From NCBI RefSeq assembly GCF_029945685.1, contig NZ_JAQSDA010000003.1, forward strand, positions 248,001 through 312,000: a DNA stretch of 64,000 nucleotides, written 5' to 3'. The translations under genes and the position numbers were made by a program. The DNA is from Polaromonas sp. Its GTDB lineage: Bacteria; Pseudomonadota; Gammaproteobacteria; Burkholderiales; Burkholderiaceae_C. Under the pieces are notes generated by a model. It was given only the letters and a program-made list of their open reading frames with translations. It searched no databases and was not told where the DNA came from. Each line of letters begins with the position of its first letter. Positions within the stretch are counted from its first letter, which is position 1. This document shows, piece by piece, positions 42,801 to 52,253 of the stretch.

Positions 42801-43538
42801 ATGATCGAACTCAAAGAAGTTTCCAAATGGTATGGCGCCGTGCAGGTGCTCAACAACTGCAGCACCAGCATCAAAAAAGGCGAGGTGGTGGTGGTCTGCG
42901 GCCCGTCCGGCTCGGGCAAATCGACGCTGATCAAGACCATCAACGCACTCGAGCCCTTCCAGAAGGGCGAGATCTACGTCGACGGCCAGGCCGTGCACGA
43001 CCCCAAGACCGACCTGCCCAAGCTGCGTTCGCGCGTCGGCATGGTGTTCCAGAATTTCGAGCTGTTTCCGCACCTGAGCGTGACCGAAAACCTGACGCTC
43101 GCCCAGGTCAAGGTGCTGGGCCGCAATCAGGCCGACGCCAAAACGCATGGCCTCAAATACCTGGACCGTGTGGGCCTGATGGCGCACAAGGACAAGTTTC
43201 CCGGCCAGCTTTCGGGCGGCCAGCAGCAGCGTGTGGCGATTGCCCGCGCGTTGAGCATGGACCCGATTGCCATGCTGTTCGACGAACCCACTTCGGCGCT
43301 CGATCCCGAAATGGTCGGCGAGGTGCTCGACTGCATGATGGGCCTGGCCACCGACGGCATGACCATGATGGTGGTCACGCACGAGATGGGTTTTGCCCGC
43401 AAGGTCGGTAGCCGCGTGATTTTCATGGACGTGGGCGGCAAGATCCTGGAGGACTGCTCGAAAGACGAATTTTTCAGCCACCCCGAGAACCGCCAGGAGC
43501 GGACGCGGGACTTCCTCAACAAAATCCTGCAGCATTAA
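42801..43538 (+). CDS. gltL: glutamate/aspartate ABC transporter ATP-binding protein GltL
   Basis: A 245-residue ATPase. Walker [11 protein letters not shown]-loop [14 protein letters not shown], signature [15 protein letters not shown], Walker [16 protein letters not shown] and the H-loop in [12 protein letters not shown] are all intact. It completes gltIJKL. Confidence 0.93.
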   Translation: MIELKEVSKWYGAVQVLNNCSTSIKKGEVVVVCGPSGSGKSTLIKTINALEPFQKGEIYVDGQAVHDPKTDLPKLRSRVGMVFQNFELFPHLSVTENLTLAQVKVLGRNQADAKTHGLKYLDRVGLMAHKDKFPGQLSGGQQQRVAIARALSMDPIAMLFDEPTSALDPEMVGEVLDCMMGLATDGMTMMVVTHEMGFARKVGSRVIFMDVGGKILEDCSKDEFFSHPENRQERTRDFLNKILQH

Positions 43539-43579
43539 AAGGTCATGCCTTGACCCGGGGCTGGCCCCCGGTGTACGGT

Positions 43580-43711
43580 ATGGACATGCCTGCCTCTTTG
43601 AACCGCCCCCCGCGCTTCGCGCCCCTGTTGCCCGGCCCTGTGGCCGCGGCGGCCGGTGCGCGGGCGGGTCTGGACGTGCAGTGGCCGCATCAGCCGGTCG
43701 CACATTCCTGA
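43580..43711 (+). CDS. possible small ORF of 43 codons, weak
   Basis: MDMPASLNRPPRFAPLLPGP followed by an alanine-rich segment and a stop. No clear ribosome site and no recognised family. It is listed because the 287-bp gltL-rnk gap otherwise holds only hairpins (43556-43572 and 43785-43806). Confidence 0.15.
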   Translation: MDMPASLNRPPRFAPLLPGPVAAAAGARAGLDVQWPHQPVAHS

Positions 43712-43825
43712 GCCCGGCGATCCAACTCCCTCCCATTTTTAGCGCATTTCTGGATCACCGGGCCCCCCGCCTTTAGCGCGGCGTGCCCGGCGGCCTTGTG
43801 CCGGGCGTTTGATTCAGGAGTTTCC

Positions 43826-44242
43826 ATGTTTTTTTCCAGCCAGCCGGCACGACTGCTGACCGAGCTCGACCACATCCGTATCAGCAAGCTGCTCCAGCGA
43901 CCGGGCGCGTCCCCGCAAACGCAGGCGGAGGTGGAGGATTTGATCCACAGCGCCGAACTGATTTCCTCGTACCGGGTGCCCGCCAACGTCGTCACCATGT
44001 ATTCACAGGTCCTGATGGCGGATGGACAGACCGGTGAACAGCGCAAGCTGACCCTGTGTTACCCGCACGACGCGGATCCGGCGGCCGGATTTGTCTCGGT
44101 GCTGTCGCCGGTGGGCGCAGGCCTGCTGGGCCTGAAAAAAGGACGCACGGCCCGCTGGCCCACGCCGGACGGCGGCACGGCCACGGGGAAAATCCTGGAC
44201 ATCCTGTTCCAGCCGGAAGAAAGCGGCGACTACCTGCTGTAG
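43826..44242 (+). CDS. rnk: nucleoside diphosphate kinase regulator, GreA/GreB-like C-terminal domain
   Basis: A 138-residue Rnk-type protein with a short helical N-terminus ([22 protein letters not shown]) and a FKBP-like GreA/GreB C-terminal domain ([16 protein letters not shown] through [18 protein letters not shown]). Rnk proteins bind RNA polymerase secondary-channel surfaces without cleaving transcripts. The start at 43826 follows CAGGAGTTTCC; 30 bp upstream in-frame codons are rejected. A GC hairpin at 43785-43806 precedes it. Confidence 0.85.
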   Translation: MFFSSQPARLLTELDHIRISKLLQRPGASPQTQAEVEDLIHSAELISSYRVPANVVTMYSQVLMADGQTGEQRKLTLCYPHDADPAAGFVSVLSPVGAGLLGLKKGRTARWPTPDGGTATGKILDILFQPEESGDYLL

Positions 44243-44310
44243 CCGTGTCAGGGCCGTGCCGGGGCGGCGGGTGTGGCAGGGCCATGGCCGCCGGTGAGAC
44301 AATTCAGGTC

Positions 44311-45378
44311 ATGACCTCAGCCGCCCCCACGACCCCCACTTCCCTGACCCTGACCCGACCGGACGACTGGCACCTGCATGTGCGTGACGGCGATGCCCTG
44401 CGCACCGTGGTGCCGCACACCGCGGCGCAGTTCGGCCGCGCCATCATCATGCCCAACCTGCGCCCGCCGGTGACCACTGCGGCGCAGGCCATGGCTTACC
44501 GCGAGCGTATCCAGGCGGCCGTGCCCGCTGGCGTGGCCTTCGAGCCGCTGATGACGCTGTACCTGACCGATAACCTGCCGCCCGACGAAACCAAGCGCGC
44601 GAAGGACGCCGGTGTGGTTGCGCTCAAGCTTTATCCCGCAGGCGCCACCACCAACAGCGACGCCGGCGTGACCGACCTGCGCAAGACTTACAGGACGCTG
44701 GAAGCCATGCAGCGCGAAGGCCTGCTGCTGCTGGTGCATGGTGAGGTGACCTCGCCCGAGATCGACCTGTTCGACCGCGAGGCGGTGTTCATCGACACCC
44801 AGCTGATTCCCTTGCGTCGCGATTTTCCGGAACTGAAAATCGTGTTCGAGCACATCACGACGAAAGAGGCCGCGCAGTATGTGCGCGACGCCGGCCGCTT
44901 CACCGGTGCCACCCTCACTGCGCACCACCTGCTCTACAACCGCAACGCCATTTTCACCGGTGGCATTCGTCCGCATTATTACTGCCTGCCGGTGCTCAAA
45001 CGCGAAACCCATCGTGTGGCGCTGGTGGAAGCCGCTACCGGCGGCAACCCCCGTTTCTTCCTCGGCACCGACAGCGCGCCGCACCCGGCCCATTTGAAGG
45101 AGCACGCCACCGGCTGCGCCGGCTGCTACACCGCCCACGCGGCCATGGAGCTGTATGCCGAAGCCTTTGATGCCGTGGGCGCCATGGACAGGCTCGAAGC
45201 CTTCGCCAGCTTCAACGGTGCCGACTTCTACGGCCTGCCGCGCAACCAGGGCAGCATCACGCTGAAGAAGGAAAGCTGGACGCCGCCCGAGAGTTTTGCC
45301 TTTGGCGAGGCCGAACTCAAGCCGCTGCGTTCGGGCGAAGCGCTGGCCTGGAAACTGGTGGGCAGCGGGAGTCCCTGA
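44311..45378 (+). CDS. pyrC: dihydroorotase, class II
   Basis: Third step of pyrimidine synthesis: cyclisation of carbamoyl aspartate. The 355-residue class II enzyme has the metal-binding HLHV near residue 21, [10 protein letters not shown], the carbamylated lysine in [21 protein letters not shown] and HITTKEA histidines and the catalytic aspartate in [10 protein letters not shown]. The start at 44311 gives a short proline/threonine-rich tail before [13 protein letters not shown]. Its stop overlaps the ATG of the next gene. Confidence 0.95.
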   Translation: MTSAAPTTPTSLTLTRPDDWHLHVRDGDALRTVVPHTAAQFGRAIIMPNLRPPVTTAAQAMAYRERIQAAVPAGVAFEPLMTLYLTDNLPPDETKRAKDAGVVALKLYPAGATTNSDAGVTDLRKTYRTLEAMQREGLLLLVHGEVTSPEIDLFDREAVFIDTQLIPLRRDFPELKIVFEHITTKEAAQYVRDAGRFTGATLTAHHLLYNRNAIFTGGIRPHYYCLPVLKRETHRVALVEAATGGNPRFFLGTDSAPHPAHLKEHATGCAGCYTAHAAMELYAEAFDAVGAMDRLEAFASFNGADFYGLPRNQGSITLKKESWTPPESFAFGEAELKPLRSGEALAWKLVGSGSP

Positions 45379-46154
45379 TGGAAAGCAAACCGCGCGTTGC
45401 GCTGCTGATTGATGCCGACAATTCGCCGGCCTCCAAGATCGACCTGATCCTCAATGAGTTGTCCACCTTCGGCGAAACCAATATCCGCCGAGCCTACGGC
45501 AACTGGAAAAAGAGCGAGCTCAAGGGCTGGGAAGAAGCCCTGCACGAACATGCGATCCGTCCCATGCAGCAGTTCGACTACACCAAGGGCAAAAACGCCA
45601 GCGACATGGCCATGGTGATCGACGCCCTGGAACTGCTGTACACCGACCGGCCCGACGCTTTCGGCATCGTCTCGTCCGACGCCGACTTCACCCCGCTGGT
45701 CATGCACCTGCGCGCCAAGGGCGCCGCCGTCTATGGTTTTGGTGCGCAGAAAACACCCGAACCTTTTGTCAACGCCTGCTCGCGTTTTCTCTACCTCGAC
45801 AAGCTGCGCCCCATCGCTGCGGCCGATACGCCCGCGGGCGGCCGGGAAGACGCCGAGGCGGTGGCCACCGCGCCCCTGCGCGCCACACCGGCGCAGCTCA
45901 AGCAGGACGCCAAACTTGTCATGCTGCTGCGCAATGCCGTGCAGGCCGCTGCCGACGACGAAGGCTGGGCGCGTGTCGGTGCGGTCGGCACGCAGATCGC
46001 CAACCAGGCCTCGTTCGACCACCGCAACTACGGCTATGCCACGCTGACCAAGCTGCTGGTGGCCTCGCAGCTGTTCGACATCGTCGATGAAGGCAAGTCC
46101 ACGGTGATGGTGCGCGACAAGAGGTTGTCCCGTCCGGCCGCCAGGAACGGATGA
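45378..46154 (+). CDS. NYN domain (LabA/DUF88-like) protein with C-terminal OST-HTH-like domain
   Basis: A 258-residue protein. The N-terminal PIN-like NYN nuclease domain has conserved aspartates in ALLIDADNSPASKIDLIL, KNASDMAMVIDALEL and GIVSSDADFTPLVMHL. The C-terminal ~75 residues (LVMLLRNAVQAAADDEGWARVGAVGTQIANQ, then YGYATLTKLLVASQLFDI) look like an OST-HTH/LOTUS RNA-binding domain. A role in RNA processing is therefore likely, though unproven. It overlaps pyrC and DUF3025 genes by one to four bases, so all three are co-transcribed. Confidence 0.85.
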   Translation: MESKPRVALLIDADNSPASKIDLILNELSTFGETNIRRAYGNWKKSELKGWEEALHEHAIRPMQQFDYTKGKNASDMAMVIDALELLYTDRPDAFGIVSSDADFTPLVMHLRAKGAAVYGFGAQKTPEPFVNACSRFLYLDKLRPIAAADTPAGGREDAEAVATAPLRATPAQLKQDAKLVMLLRNAVQAAADDEGWARVGAVGTQIANQASFDHRNYGYATLTKLLVASQLFDIVDEGKSTVMVRDKRLSRPAARNG

Positions 46155-46900
46155 ACGCAGACGCGCCAACTGGGGCCTGGCCGGTGGACTGGGCGCGCCC
46201 CTGGCTGTGCCCCTGGCGCGAACCCGGTGAGCGCGTGGCCCAAGCCATCGCAGCCGGTGCCGCGTGTCATGAGGCGCTGAACCGCGAGTCCGCCGCTCCG
46301 CGGCGTTTTGTGCCGCAGTCGGCCTTGCCCGACGGTCAGGCCTATGAGCACTTTATTTTTGAAAGCGGTACCGTCCCGACGCGCGACAACCTGCACGACT
46401 TCTTCAACGGCCTGTGCTGGATGCGTTTTCCGCTGACCAAGAAAAAACTCAACCAGCTGCAGGCCGCAGAAATCGCCGCGGCCGGGGTGGCGCCGCTGCG
46501 CGGGCCGGTGCGCGACGCGTTGACGGTGTTCGACGAAAACGCCGCCTTTCTGTCGGCGCCGCCGCCGCTGTGGGAGGCGCTGGCCGGGCGCGACTGGCAG
46601 CGCCTGTTTGTCGAGTTGCGCCCGCTCTGGCAGCAGGCGCAGCTGGTGCTGTTTGGCCATGCCCTGCTGGAAAAGCTGGTTTACCCACGAAAACCGATCA
46701 CAGCCCATGTCTACCGGGCGCAACCAGCTATGAATTCCATAGCGGATCTGGACGCCTGGGTGGCCGCCGACCTGAGCGCCGACAAACTCGCGGCCAAACC
46801 TTTTCTGCCCTTGCCGGTGCTCGGTGTGCCGCTCTGGTGGCCGGAGAACGAGAACTTTTCCTTTTATGATGACTCTTTCGTATTCCGCCCGCGCCGGTGA
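46151..46900 (+). CDS. DUF3025 domain-containing protein
   Basis: A 249-residue protein of the proteobacterial DUF3025 family, function unknown. Characteristic segments are HFIFESGTVPTRDNLHDFFNGLCWMRFP, LTVFDENAAFL and LFGHALLEKLVYPRKPITAHVYR. Residues ~187-199 (RAQPAMNSIADL) are encoded by a partial family A repeat. It is translationally coupled to the NYN gene. Confidence 0.82.
   Translation: MNADAPTGAWPVDWARPWLCPWREPGERVAQAIAAGAACHEALNRESAAPRRFVPQSALPDGQAYEHFIFESGTVPTRDNLHDFFNGLCWMRFPLTKKKLNQLQAAEIAAAGVAPLRGPVRDALTVFDENAAFLSAPPPLWEALAGRDWQRLFVELRPLWQQAQLVLFGHALLEKLVYPRKPITAHVYRAQPAMNSIADLDAWVAADLSADKLAAKPFLPLPVLGVPLWWPENENFSFYDDSFVFRPRR
46700..46746 (+). repeat. repeat family A, copy 7 (partial), inside the DUF3025 gene
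   Basis: Only the 3' half is clear: GGGCGCAACCAGCTATGAAT then CCATAGCGG. It is read as GCT ATG AAT TCC ATA GCG, the same phase as the other genic copies. Confidence 0.55.
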
Positions 46901-47012
46901 ACAACACCCAGTAAAAAATCCTGCGCTTGATTTGGGCTGAACTCTCCCCATTTGCCCGCAACAGTCCCTTTTTTTTGCGGCACTTGTTTTTACCGACCTC
47001 TACGGAGCATCC

Positions 47013-47897
47013 ATGAAGCGTATTTTTCTATTTGTCATGACCAACCTCGCCGTTGTGGTGGTGCTGGGCATTGTCGCCAGCCTGCTGGGCGTCAATCGCT
47101 ACCTCACGCCGCAAGGGCTGAACCTGGGCATGCTGCTCGGTTTTGCCGCGGTGATCGGTTTTGGCGGCGCGATCATCTCGCTGCTGATCAGCAAGCCCGT
47201 GGCCAAGTGGAGCTCGGGTGTGCGCGTCATCAACGAGCCGCAAAATGCCGACGAAGCCTGGATTGTCGAGACCGTGCGCAAGCTGGCCACCACGGCTGGC
47301 ATCGGCATGCCGGAAGTCGGCATCTTCGAAGGTGCGCCCAACGCCTTCGCCACCGGCGCTTTCAAGAACTCGGCGCTGGTTGCCGTCTCCACCGGCCTGC
47401 TGCAGGGCATGACGCGTGAAGAGATCGAAGCCGTGCTCGGCCATGAAATCGCCCACGTGGCCAACGGCGACATGGTGACCATGACGCTGATTCAGGGCGT
47501 GATGAACACCTTCGTGGTGTTCCTGAGCCGCGTGATCGGTTATGCGGTGGACAGTTTTCTGCGCCGCGGCAGCGACAGCAACTCCGGCCCCGGCATCGGT
47601 TATTACGTCAGCACCATCGTGCTCGACATCGTGCTCGGTTTTGCCGCCGCCATCGTGGTGGCCTGGTTCTCGCGTCACCGCGAGTTCCGCGCCGATGCCG
47701 GTGCCGCGCAGCTGATGGGGCGCAAGCAGCCCATGATCAACGCGCTGGCCCGCCTGGGCGGCATGGTGCCCGGCGAGTTGCCCAAGAGCGTGGCGGCCTT
47801 CGGGATTGCCGGCGGTATTGGCAAACTGTTCAGCACCCACCCGCCGATTGAAGAGCGTATTGCCGCGCTGCAGAACGCGCAACCCGGTCAGGTTTGA
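47013..47897 (+). CDS. htpX: membrane zinc metalloprotease HtpX
   Basis: Inner-membrane quality-control endopeptidase acting with FtsH. The 294 residues include two N-terminal transmembrane helices, the catalytic HEIAH (His144, Glu145, His148), a further hydrophobic pair around residues 160-225 and the third zinc ligand region [14 protein letters not shown]. The C-terminal [13 protein letters not shown] is a family hallmark. No HtpX-type regulator is adjacent. Convergent with the FAD dehydrogenase gene across a hairpin repeat. Confidence 0.95.
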   Translation: MKRIFLFVMTNLAVVVVLGIVASLLGVNRYLTPQGLNLGMLLGFAAVIGFGGAIISLLISKPVAKWSSGVRVINEPQNADEAWIVETVRKLATTAGIGMPEVGIFEGAPNAFATGAFKNSALVAVSTGLLQGMTREEIEAVLGHEIAHVANGDMVTMTLIQGVMNTFVVFLSRVIGYAVDSFLRRGSDSNSGPGIGYYVSTIVLDIVLGFAAAIVVAWFSRHREFRADAGAAQLMGRKQPMINALARLGGMVPGELPKSVAAFGIAGGIGKLFSTHPPIEERIAALQNAQPGQV

Positions 47898-47907
47898 GCT
47901 GGTTTGC

Positions 47908-47998
47908 TCCCTCTCCCCTTGGGAGAGGGCAGGGGTGAGGGCGGCGCGGACCTTCGGGCAACCCTCACCCTAACCCTCTCCCGGCGGGAGAGGGGACT
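47908..47998. repeat. long inverted-repeat element between convergent genes, probable terminator
   Basis: Blocks CCCTCTCCCCTTGGGAGAGGG, GGGGTGAGGGCGG, ACCCTCACCCTAACCC and CTCTCCCGGCGGGAGAGGGG form nested hairpins. This arrangement of GGGAGAGGG and GGGTGAGGG is widespread in intergenic DNA of many proteobacteria. Confidence 0.75.
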
Positions 47999-49631
47999 AA
48001 GCGGGAGGCGAGCAGTTGACGATGCTCAGCGCCACCGCCTCGGCCACCTCGATGCCGTCCACGCCCGCCGACAGGATGCCGCCGGCGTAGCTCGCGCCTT
48101 CGCCGGCCGGGTACAGGCCCCGCACGTTCAGGCTCTGGAAATCGTCGCCGCGCGTCATGCGCAGCGGTGACGAGGTGCGGGTTTCGACGCCGGTCAGCAC
48201 CGCATCAAACATGTCGAAGCCCTTGATCTTCTTGCCGAAGGCCGGCAGCGCCTCGCGCATGGCCGTGATGGCGTAGCCGGGCAGGGCGCTGGCCAGGTCG
48301 GCCATCAGCACGCCAGGCTTGTAGGAAGGTTCCACGCTGCCAAGCTGCGTCGAGGCCTTGCCGGCGACAAAGTCGCCGACCAGCTGGCCGGGCGCTGCGT
48401 ACGTGCCGCCGCCCAGCGTGAAGGCGTGCGATTCGAGCTGGCGCTGGAAAGCAATGCCGGCCAGCGGCCCGCCCGGGTAGTCGGCCGGGGTGATGCCGAC
48501 CACGATGCCGGCGTTGGCGTTGCGCTCGTTGCGCGAGTACTGGCTCATGCCGTTGGTCACGACACGGCCCACTTCGGAGGTCGCCGCCACCACGGTGCCG
48601 CCCGGGCACATGCAGAAGCTGTAGACCGAGCGCCCGTTGGCCGCATGGTGCACCAGCTTGTAATCGGCCGCGCCCAGCAGCGGGTGGCCGGCGTGCTGGC
48701 CGAGCCGCGCGCGGTCGATCAGGCCCTGCGGGTGTTCGATGCGAAAGCCGATGGAAAACGGCTTGGCCTCCATATAGACGCCGCGCTCGTGCAGCATGGC
48801 AAAGGTGTCGCGTGCGCTGTGGCCCAGGGCCAGCACCACATGGTCGGCGCGCAACTCGTAGCTGCCGCCGTCCTGCAGGCTCTGCACGGTCAGGCCGCGT
48901 ATCTGCCCCTGTTCGATCAGCACATCGCTGACACGCTGCTGGAAGCGGATCTCGCCGCCCAGCGCCGTGATCTGCTCGCGCATGTGTTCCACCACCTTGA
49001 CCAGCTTGAAGGTGCCGATGTGCGGCTTGCTGACCAGCAGGATTTCCTCCGGCGCGCCGGCCTTGACGAACTCCGTCATGACCTTGCGGCCCAGGAAACG
49101 CGGGTCCTTGATCTGGCTCCAGAGCTTGCCGTCTGAAAACGTCCCGGCGCCGCCTTCACCGAACTGCACATTCGACTCCGGGTCCAGCACGCCCTTGCGC
49201 CACAAGCCCCAGGTGTCTTTGGTACGCTCGCGCACCTTCTTGCCCCGCTCCAGCACGATGGGCTTGAAACCCATCTGCGCCAGCAGCAGGGCCGCAAAGA
49301 TGCCGCAGGGGCCGAAGCCGACAACGACGGGACGCACGGCCGGTGCGCTGTCCACCCGGGCCACCAGGTGGTAGCTCTGGTCAGGCGCGGGGCGGATGTG
49401 GGGGTTGGCTTCAAATTGCTGAAGCAGCCGGTTTTCCAGCGCGGGGCTGGCAAGCTCGACGTCGGCGATGTAGACCAGCAGCAGCTTCTGCTTGCGTGCG
49501 TCGTAGCTGCGTTTGTAGATGCGGTGGCGCAGCAGCTCGGCAGGCTGGATGCCCAGCGTCCTGGCAATCAGTGCGGGCAGCGCGTCTTCGGGGTGGTCAA
49601 GCGGAAGCTTGAGCTCGGTCAGGCGGATCAT
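47997..49631 (-). CDS. FAD-dependent dehydrogenase, COG2509-like
   Basis: A 544-residue flavoprotein of unknown substrate. An N-terminal ~90-residue domain (MIRLTELKLPLDHPEDALPAL, HRIYKRSYDARKQKLLLVY) precedes the FAD-binding GFGPCGIFAALLLAQMGFKPIVLERG. Other hallmarks are NVQFGEGGAGTFSDGKLWSQ, MCPGGTVVAATSEVGRVVTNGMSQYSRN and the C-terminal GLYPAGEGASYAGGILSAGVDGIEVAEAV. The start at 49631 is preferred; an extended frame adds 25 residues without support. Confidence 0.87.
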   Translation of the reverse strand: MIRLTELKLPLDHPEDALPALIARTLGIQPAELLRHRIYKRSYDARKQKLLLVYIADVELASPALENRLLQQFEANPHIRPAPDQSYHLVARVDSAPAVRPVVVGFGPCGIFAALLLAQMGFKPIVLERGKKVRERTKDTWGLWRKGVLDPESNVQFGEGGAGTFSDGKLWSQIKDPRFLGRKVMTEFVKAGAPEEILLVSKPHIGTFKLVKVVEHMREQITALGGEIRFQQRVSDVLIEQGQIRGLTVQSLQDGGSYELRADHVVLALGHSARDTFAMLHERGVYMEAKPFSIGFRIEHPQGLIDRARLGQHAGHPLLGAADYKLVHHAANGRSVYSFCMCPGGTVVAATSEVGRVVTNGMSQYSRNERNANAGIVVGITPADYPGGPLAGIAFQRQLESHAFTLGGGTYAAPGQLVGDFVAGKASTQLGSVEPSYKPGVLMADLASALPGYAITAMREALPAFGKKIKGFDMFDAVLTGVETRTSSPLRMTRGDDFQSLNVRGLYPAGEGASYAGGILSAGVDGIEVAEAVALSIVNCSPPA

Positions 49632-49678
49632 GGGGGTTCCCTCGTGGATCTGTATTTCGGATCTATCGGGCATTTTAA

Positions 49679-49730
49679 GCCCCTGGCCCAGAAGGGGTGG
49701 GCGCAAGCAGCTATCAAATCAGTAGCAATC
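49679..49730 (+). repeat. repeat family A, copy 8, directly upstream of rnpB
   Basis: GGCCCAGAAGGGGTGGGCGC then AAGCAGCTATCAAATCAGTA and GCAA. It lies over the expected -35 region of rnpB; the candidate -10 GATAAT is at 49741-49746. Confidence 0.75.
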
Positions 49731-49752
49731 GATTTGCCGGGATAATGGGGGG

Positions 49753-50090
49753 GTGAAGCACGCCAGACTGCCGCTGGTGCAAGGGTGGAAACACCGCACT
49801 GGAGGAAGGTCCGGACTGCATAGGGCAGCGTAGCAGCTAACGGCTGTCCACCGTGAGGTGAGGATCAGAGCTACAGAGACGAGTCGGACCGGGGCAACCC
49901 GGGACGGGTGAAACGAGCAATCTCTACGCGCAGCAATACCAAGTAGGCACACGTTGACGGGGCCCCCGGAGTGTGCGGGTAGGTAGCACCGAGCCGTCTG
50001 GCGACAGACGGCCCAGATTAATGGCAGTCACGGGGCGGCGACCGCAAGGAAACCGTCCCGCACAAAATCCGGCCTATCGGCGGGCTTCAC
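49753..50090 (+). ncRNA. rnpB: RNase P RNA, bacterial class A
   Basis: Catalytic RNA that trims tRNA 5' ends. P1 is formed by GTGAAGC at 49753 and GCTTCAC ending at 50090. Conserved blocks are GGAGGAAGGTCCGGACTGC (CR-I), CAGAGACGAG, GGGTGAAACG, a GACAGACGGCCCAGATTAATG segment and AAATCCGGCCTATCGG near the 3' end, with the GGGGCGGCGACC hairpin between. A GATAAT -10 lies seven bases upstream of the predicted 5' end, and a T7 tract follows at 50093. Confidence 0.95.
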
Positions 50091-50454
50091 ACTTTTTTTG
50101 CTTGACCCTTCCGCTGTCATCCCGGACTTGATCCGGGATCCATGTTGGTTGGCTCGTGCTGTGTGGTGTGCCTGCTGGCCGGGTCTCGCCCCGGCGGGCG
50201 AGTTACTTTTCTTTGTCTCGCCAAAGAAACCTAACGAAAAGAAAGGCGACCCGATGGTCTGGGTCCCTTCGCTTCGCTGCGGGCAACCTGCGGTGCTCAC
50301 CGAAAATGGGGTCGAGCTCGAACTCGGCTATCGCCTCAGACAATCGCTCGCCCTGATCCATTTTCGGCTGCGCTCCTCGGCCCAGCCCGACGGGTGGGGC
50401 ACCAATCAATGCGGGGGCGAAATCCGGAAGCCGTGTTCAGCCCGCATCAGGTTT
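50091..50454. repeat. 364-bp non-coding stretch of dispersed repeat fragments
   Basis: No credible gene. It begins with the rnpB terminator T run, then a CCCGGA-CTTGA-TCCGGG hairpin (50121-50137), a CCCCGGCGGGCGAG segment and a TTTCTTTG / CAAAGAAA hairpin (50208-50229) followed by AAAAGAAAGGCGACCC. Both hairpin types are common dispersed intergenic sequences in proteobacteria. Confidence 0.6.
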
Positions 50455-52107
50455 CTACAAATTAAACAAACCCTGCGCCTGAATCCGCTCCACATGCGCC
50501 AGCAGCGAACGTTTGGCCACCGGCCAGATGCGCGGGTTTACATCGTCATAAGCTGAAGCCACCCACTCGTCCATGCTGCCTTGCGGCTGTGCCTGCATCA
50601 CGCCGATGATCTTGGCCTCGCGTTTGAGTCGGTGGGCCTTGAGCTGGGCGATGACGGTTGTGGCCTCCCCCAGCACATGGCCGTGCGCCGGCGCGATGAA
50701 CGCTATGCCGTGTTCGTCGCAAGCCGCGGCTAGCACATCCAGCGAATCGAGGTAGGCGTTCATGTTGCCGTCGGGCGGGTCCACCACCGTGGTGCTGCCG
50801 TTGAGGATGTGGTCGCCGCTGAACAGAATGCCGTCTTCCACCAGCACCAGGCACAGATGGTTGGCCGCGTGGCCGGGGGTGTGGATGACCTTCAGGGTAT
50901 GGCTTATTTCGCCCTCGGGCCCTTGCCCCATAAGCGCGAGCAGCTCCTGATTTAATAGCGCGCGGTCCGGTGTGAACTGGCTGGCGGCGCGGGCTGTCGG
51001 CGCCGAGGGCAGGCCCAGGATGGGGGGTGCATTGCTGCACATGGCCTGCAGCGGTTTGGCGCCGGGCGAATGGTCGGCGTGGGAGTGGCTGCACACAATC
51101 ATGCGGATGTTGCCGCCCGCGGCGCGCCACAGCCGCTGCAGGTGGTCGGTGTCGGCCGGGCCGGGATCGATCGCGATGTAGCCGGTGGCCGGGTCGCCGA
51201 CCAGGTAGCTGTTGGTGCCGGGGCCGGTCATCACGCCGGGGTTGGGCGCGGTCAGTCGCATCAGGTTCTTGAGCAGGGACACCGGTTGTGCGGTCTGCCA
51301 GTCCAGTGTGTGCACCATCTGCCCGTCAGGGCTGGTCAGGGCCAGTTCGCCATAAGGCGCCTCGTGCTCCATGTAGCGCGCTTCGGCGCCGGCCAGAAAA
51401 CCGGCGCGCGGGCAGGAGGTCCACAGCGGCTGCTCGGACGCGGCGCAGGCCTGCAGCACCGCGTCCACCGTGTCGAAATGCTGCAGGCGCTGCAGCGTGC
51501 GTATGGTCGGGAAGATGATGAAAAAACTGCCGGCCTCGTGGCGCGCCAGGGCATCGGCCGGCCGCACCCAGACCGGCTCGAACTGTTCGCTTTCGTCGGC
51601 CACTGGCTCCTGGCCTTCGGGCATGCGCGCGACGAGAAAGGGCACGTCAAAACGGCGCGGCAGGTCGCGGTCAGTGACCCAGTGGGCCAGCACAAAGACC
51701 TGGTCACCGGCCAGTGTCAGGCCGCGTTCGCGGCACTGCGCGGCAAATGGCGCAGTGCGGCTCAGGGCCGCAATGTCGGCGGTTGTGGCGTGGCTGCCGT
51801 CAGCGTGGCGGGCCAGCAGCACGCCGAGTTCTTCAAAACTTTCGCGGATGGCGGCAATCGCCTGCGTCAAATGCAGGTCGGTTTGTGTCGCGCGGCGGGT
51901 GGACTGGTCATGCGCTAGCGCATCGGCCGCGTCGATGCCCCCGCCGGGGAACACGTAGGCGCCGGGCGCAAAACTGGCCGTCATCGAACGCCGTGTCATC
52001 AGGATTTCGATGCCCCTGGCACTGTCGCGCAGCAGCAGCACGGTGGCGGCAGGGCGGGTGGGCGCGGGTTCGCGCTGCGGGTAAAGGAGTTGGGTGGGTC
52101 GGACCAT
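50455..52107 (-). CDS. NUDIX hydrolase - metallo-beta-lactamase fusion protein
   Basis: A 550-residue two-domain protein. Residues ~15-230 form a NUDIX domain (GAYVFPGGGIDAAD followed by AIRESFEELGVLL, the Nudix box with an expanded spacing). Residues ~270-520 form an LACTB2/glyoxalase-II-like metallo-beta-lactamase with SHSHADHSPG (HxHxDH), TPGHAANHLCLV, FSGDHIL and a final histidine in APAHGH. The start at 52107 is chosen over 29 extra codons upstream. The MBL domain contains a family A repeat in antisense. LACTB2-type domains are RNases or thioester hydrolases, so a combined nucleotide or CoA role is possible. Confidence 0.87.
   Translation of the reverse strand: MVRPTQLLYPQREPAPTRPAATVLLLRDSARGIEILMTRRSMTASFAPGAYVFPGGGIDAADALAHDQSTRRATQTDLHLTQAIAAIRESFEELGVLLARHADGSHATTADIAALSRTAPFAAQCRERGLTLAGDQVFVLAHWVTDRDLPRRFDVPFLVARMPEGQEPVADESEQFEPVWVRPADALARHEAGSFFIIFPTIRTLQRLQHFDTVDAVLQACAASEQPLWTSCPRAGFLAGAEARYMEHEAPYGELALTSPDGQMVHTLDWQTAQPVSLLKNLMRLTAPNPGVMTGPGTNSYLVGDPATGYIAIDPGPADTDHLQRLWRAAGGNIRMIVCSHSHADHSPGAKPLQAMCSNAPPILGLPSAPTARAASQFTPDRALLNQELLALMGQGPEGEISHTLKVIHTPGHAANHLCLVLVEDGILFSGDHILNGSTTVVDPPDGNMNAYLDSLDVLAAACDEHGIAFIAPAHGHVLGEATTVIAQLKAHRLKREAKIIGVMQAQPQGSMDEWVASAYDDVNPRIWPVAKRSLLAHVERIQAQGLFNL
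50901..50970 (+). repeat. repeat family A, copy 9 (diverged), antisense inside the NUDIX-MBL gene
   Basis: TATTTCGCCCTCGGGCCCTT, CCCATAAGCGCGAGC, AGCTCCTGATTTAATAGCG. The variant AGCTCC end matches the copy in dapF. It encodes a linker around residues 380-402 of the fusion. Confidence 0.5.
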
Positions 52108-52253
52108 GGGCTGATTTTGCAGCGAAACGGTGGGTGGCTGCTGGCGTCGCCCATGGCGGGCCGGCATTGGTAGCATGCTAAGTATTAACCGCAATGGCGC
52201 CTGGACGGCCGCTTGCTGATACTGGTCTTCACTTTATTTGCAGGATGTGAACC

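Noticed and set aside
50108..50556. Plus-strand ORF after rnpB
   Set aside because: It runs through dispersed hairpin repeats and into the 3' end of the convergent NUDIX-MBL gene, with no domain or ribosome site.
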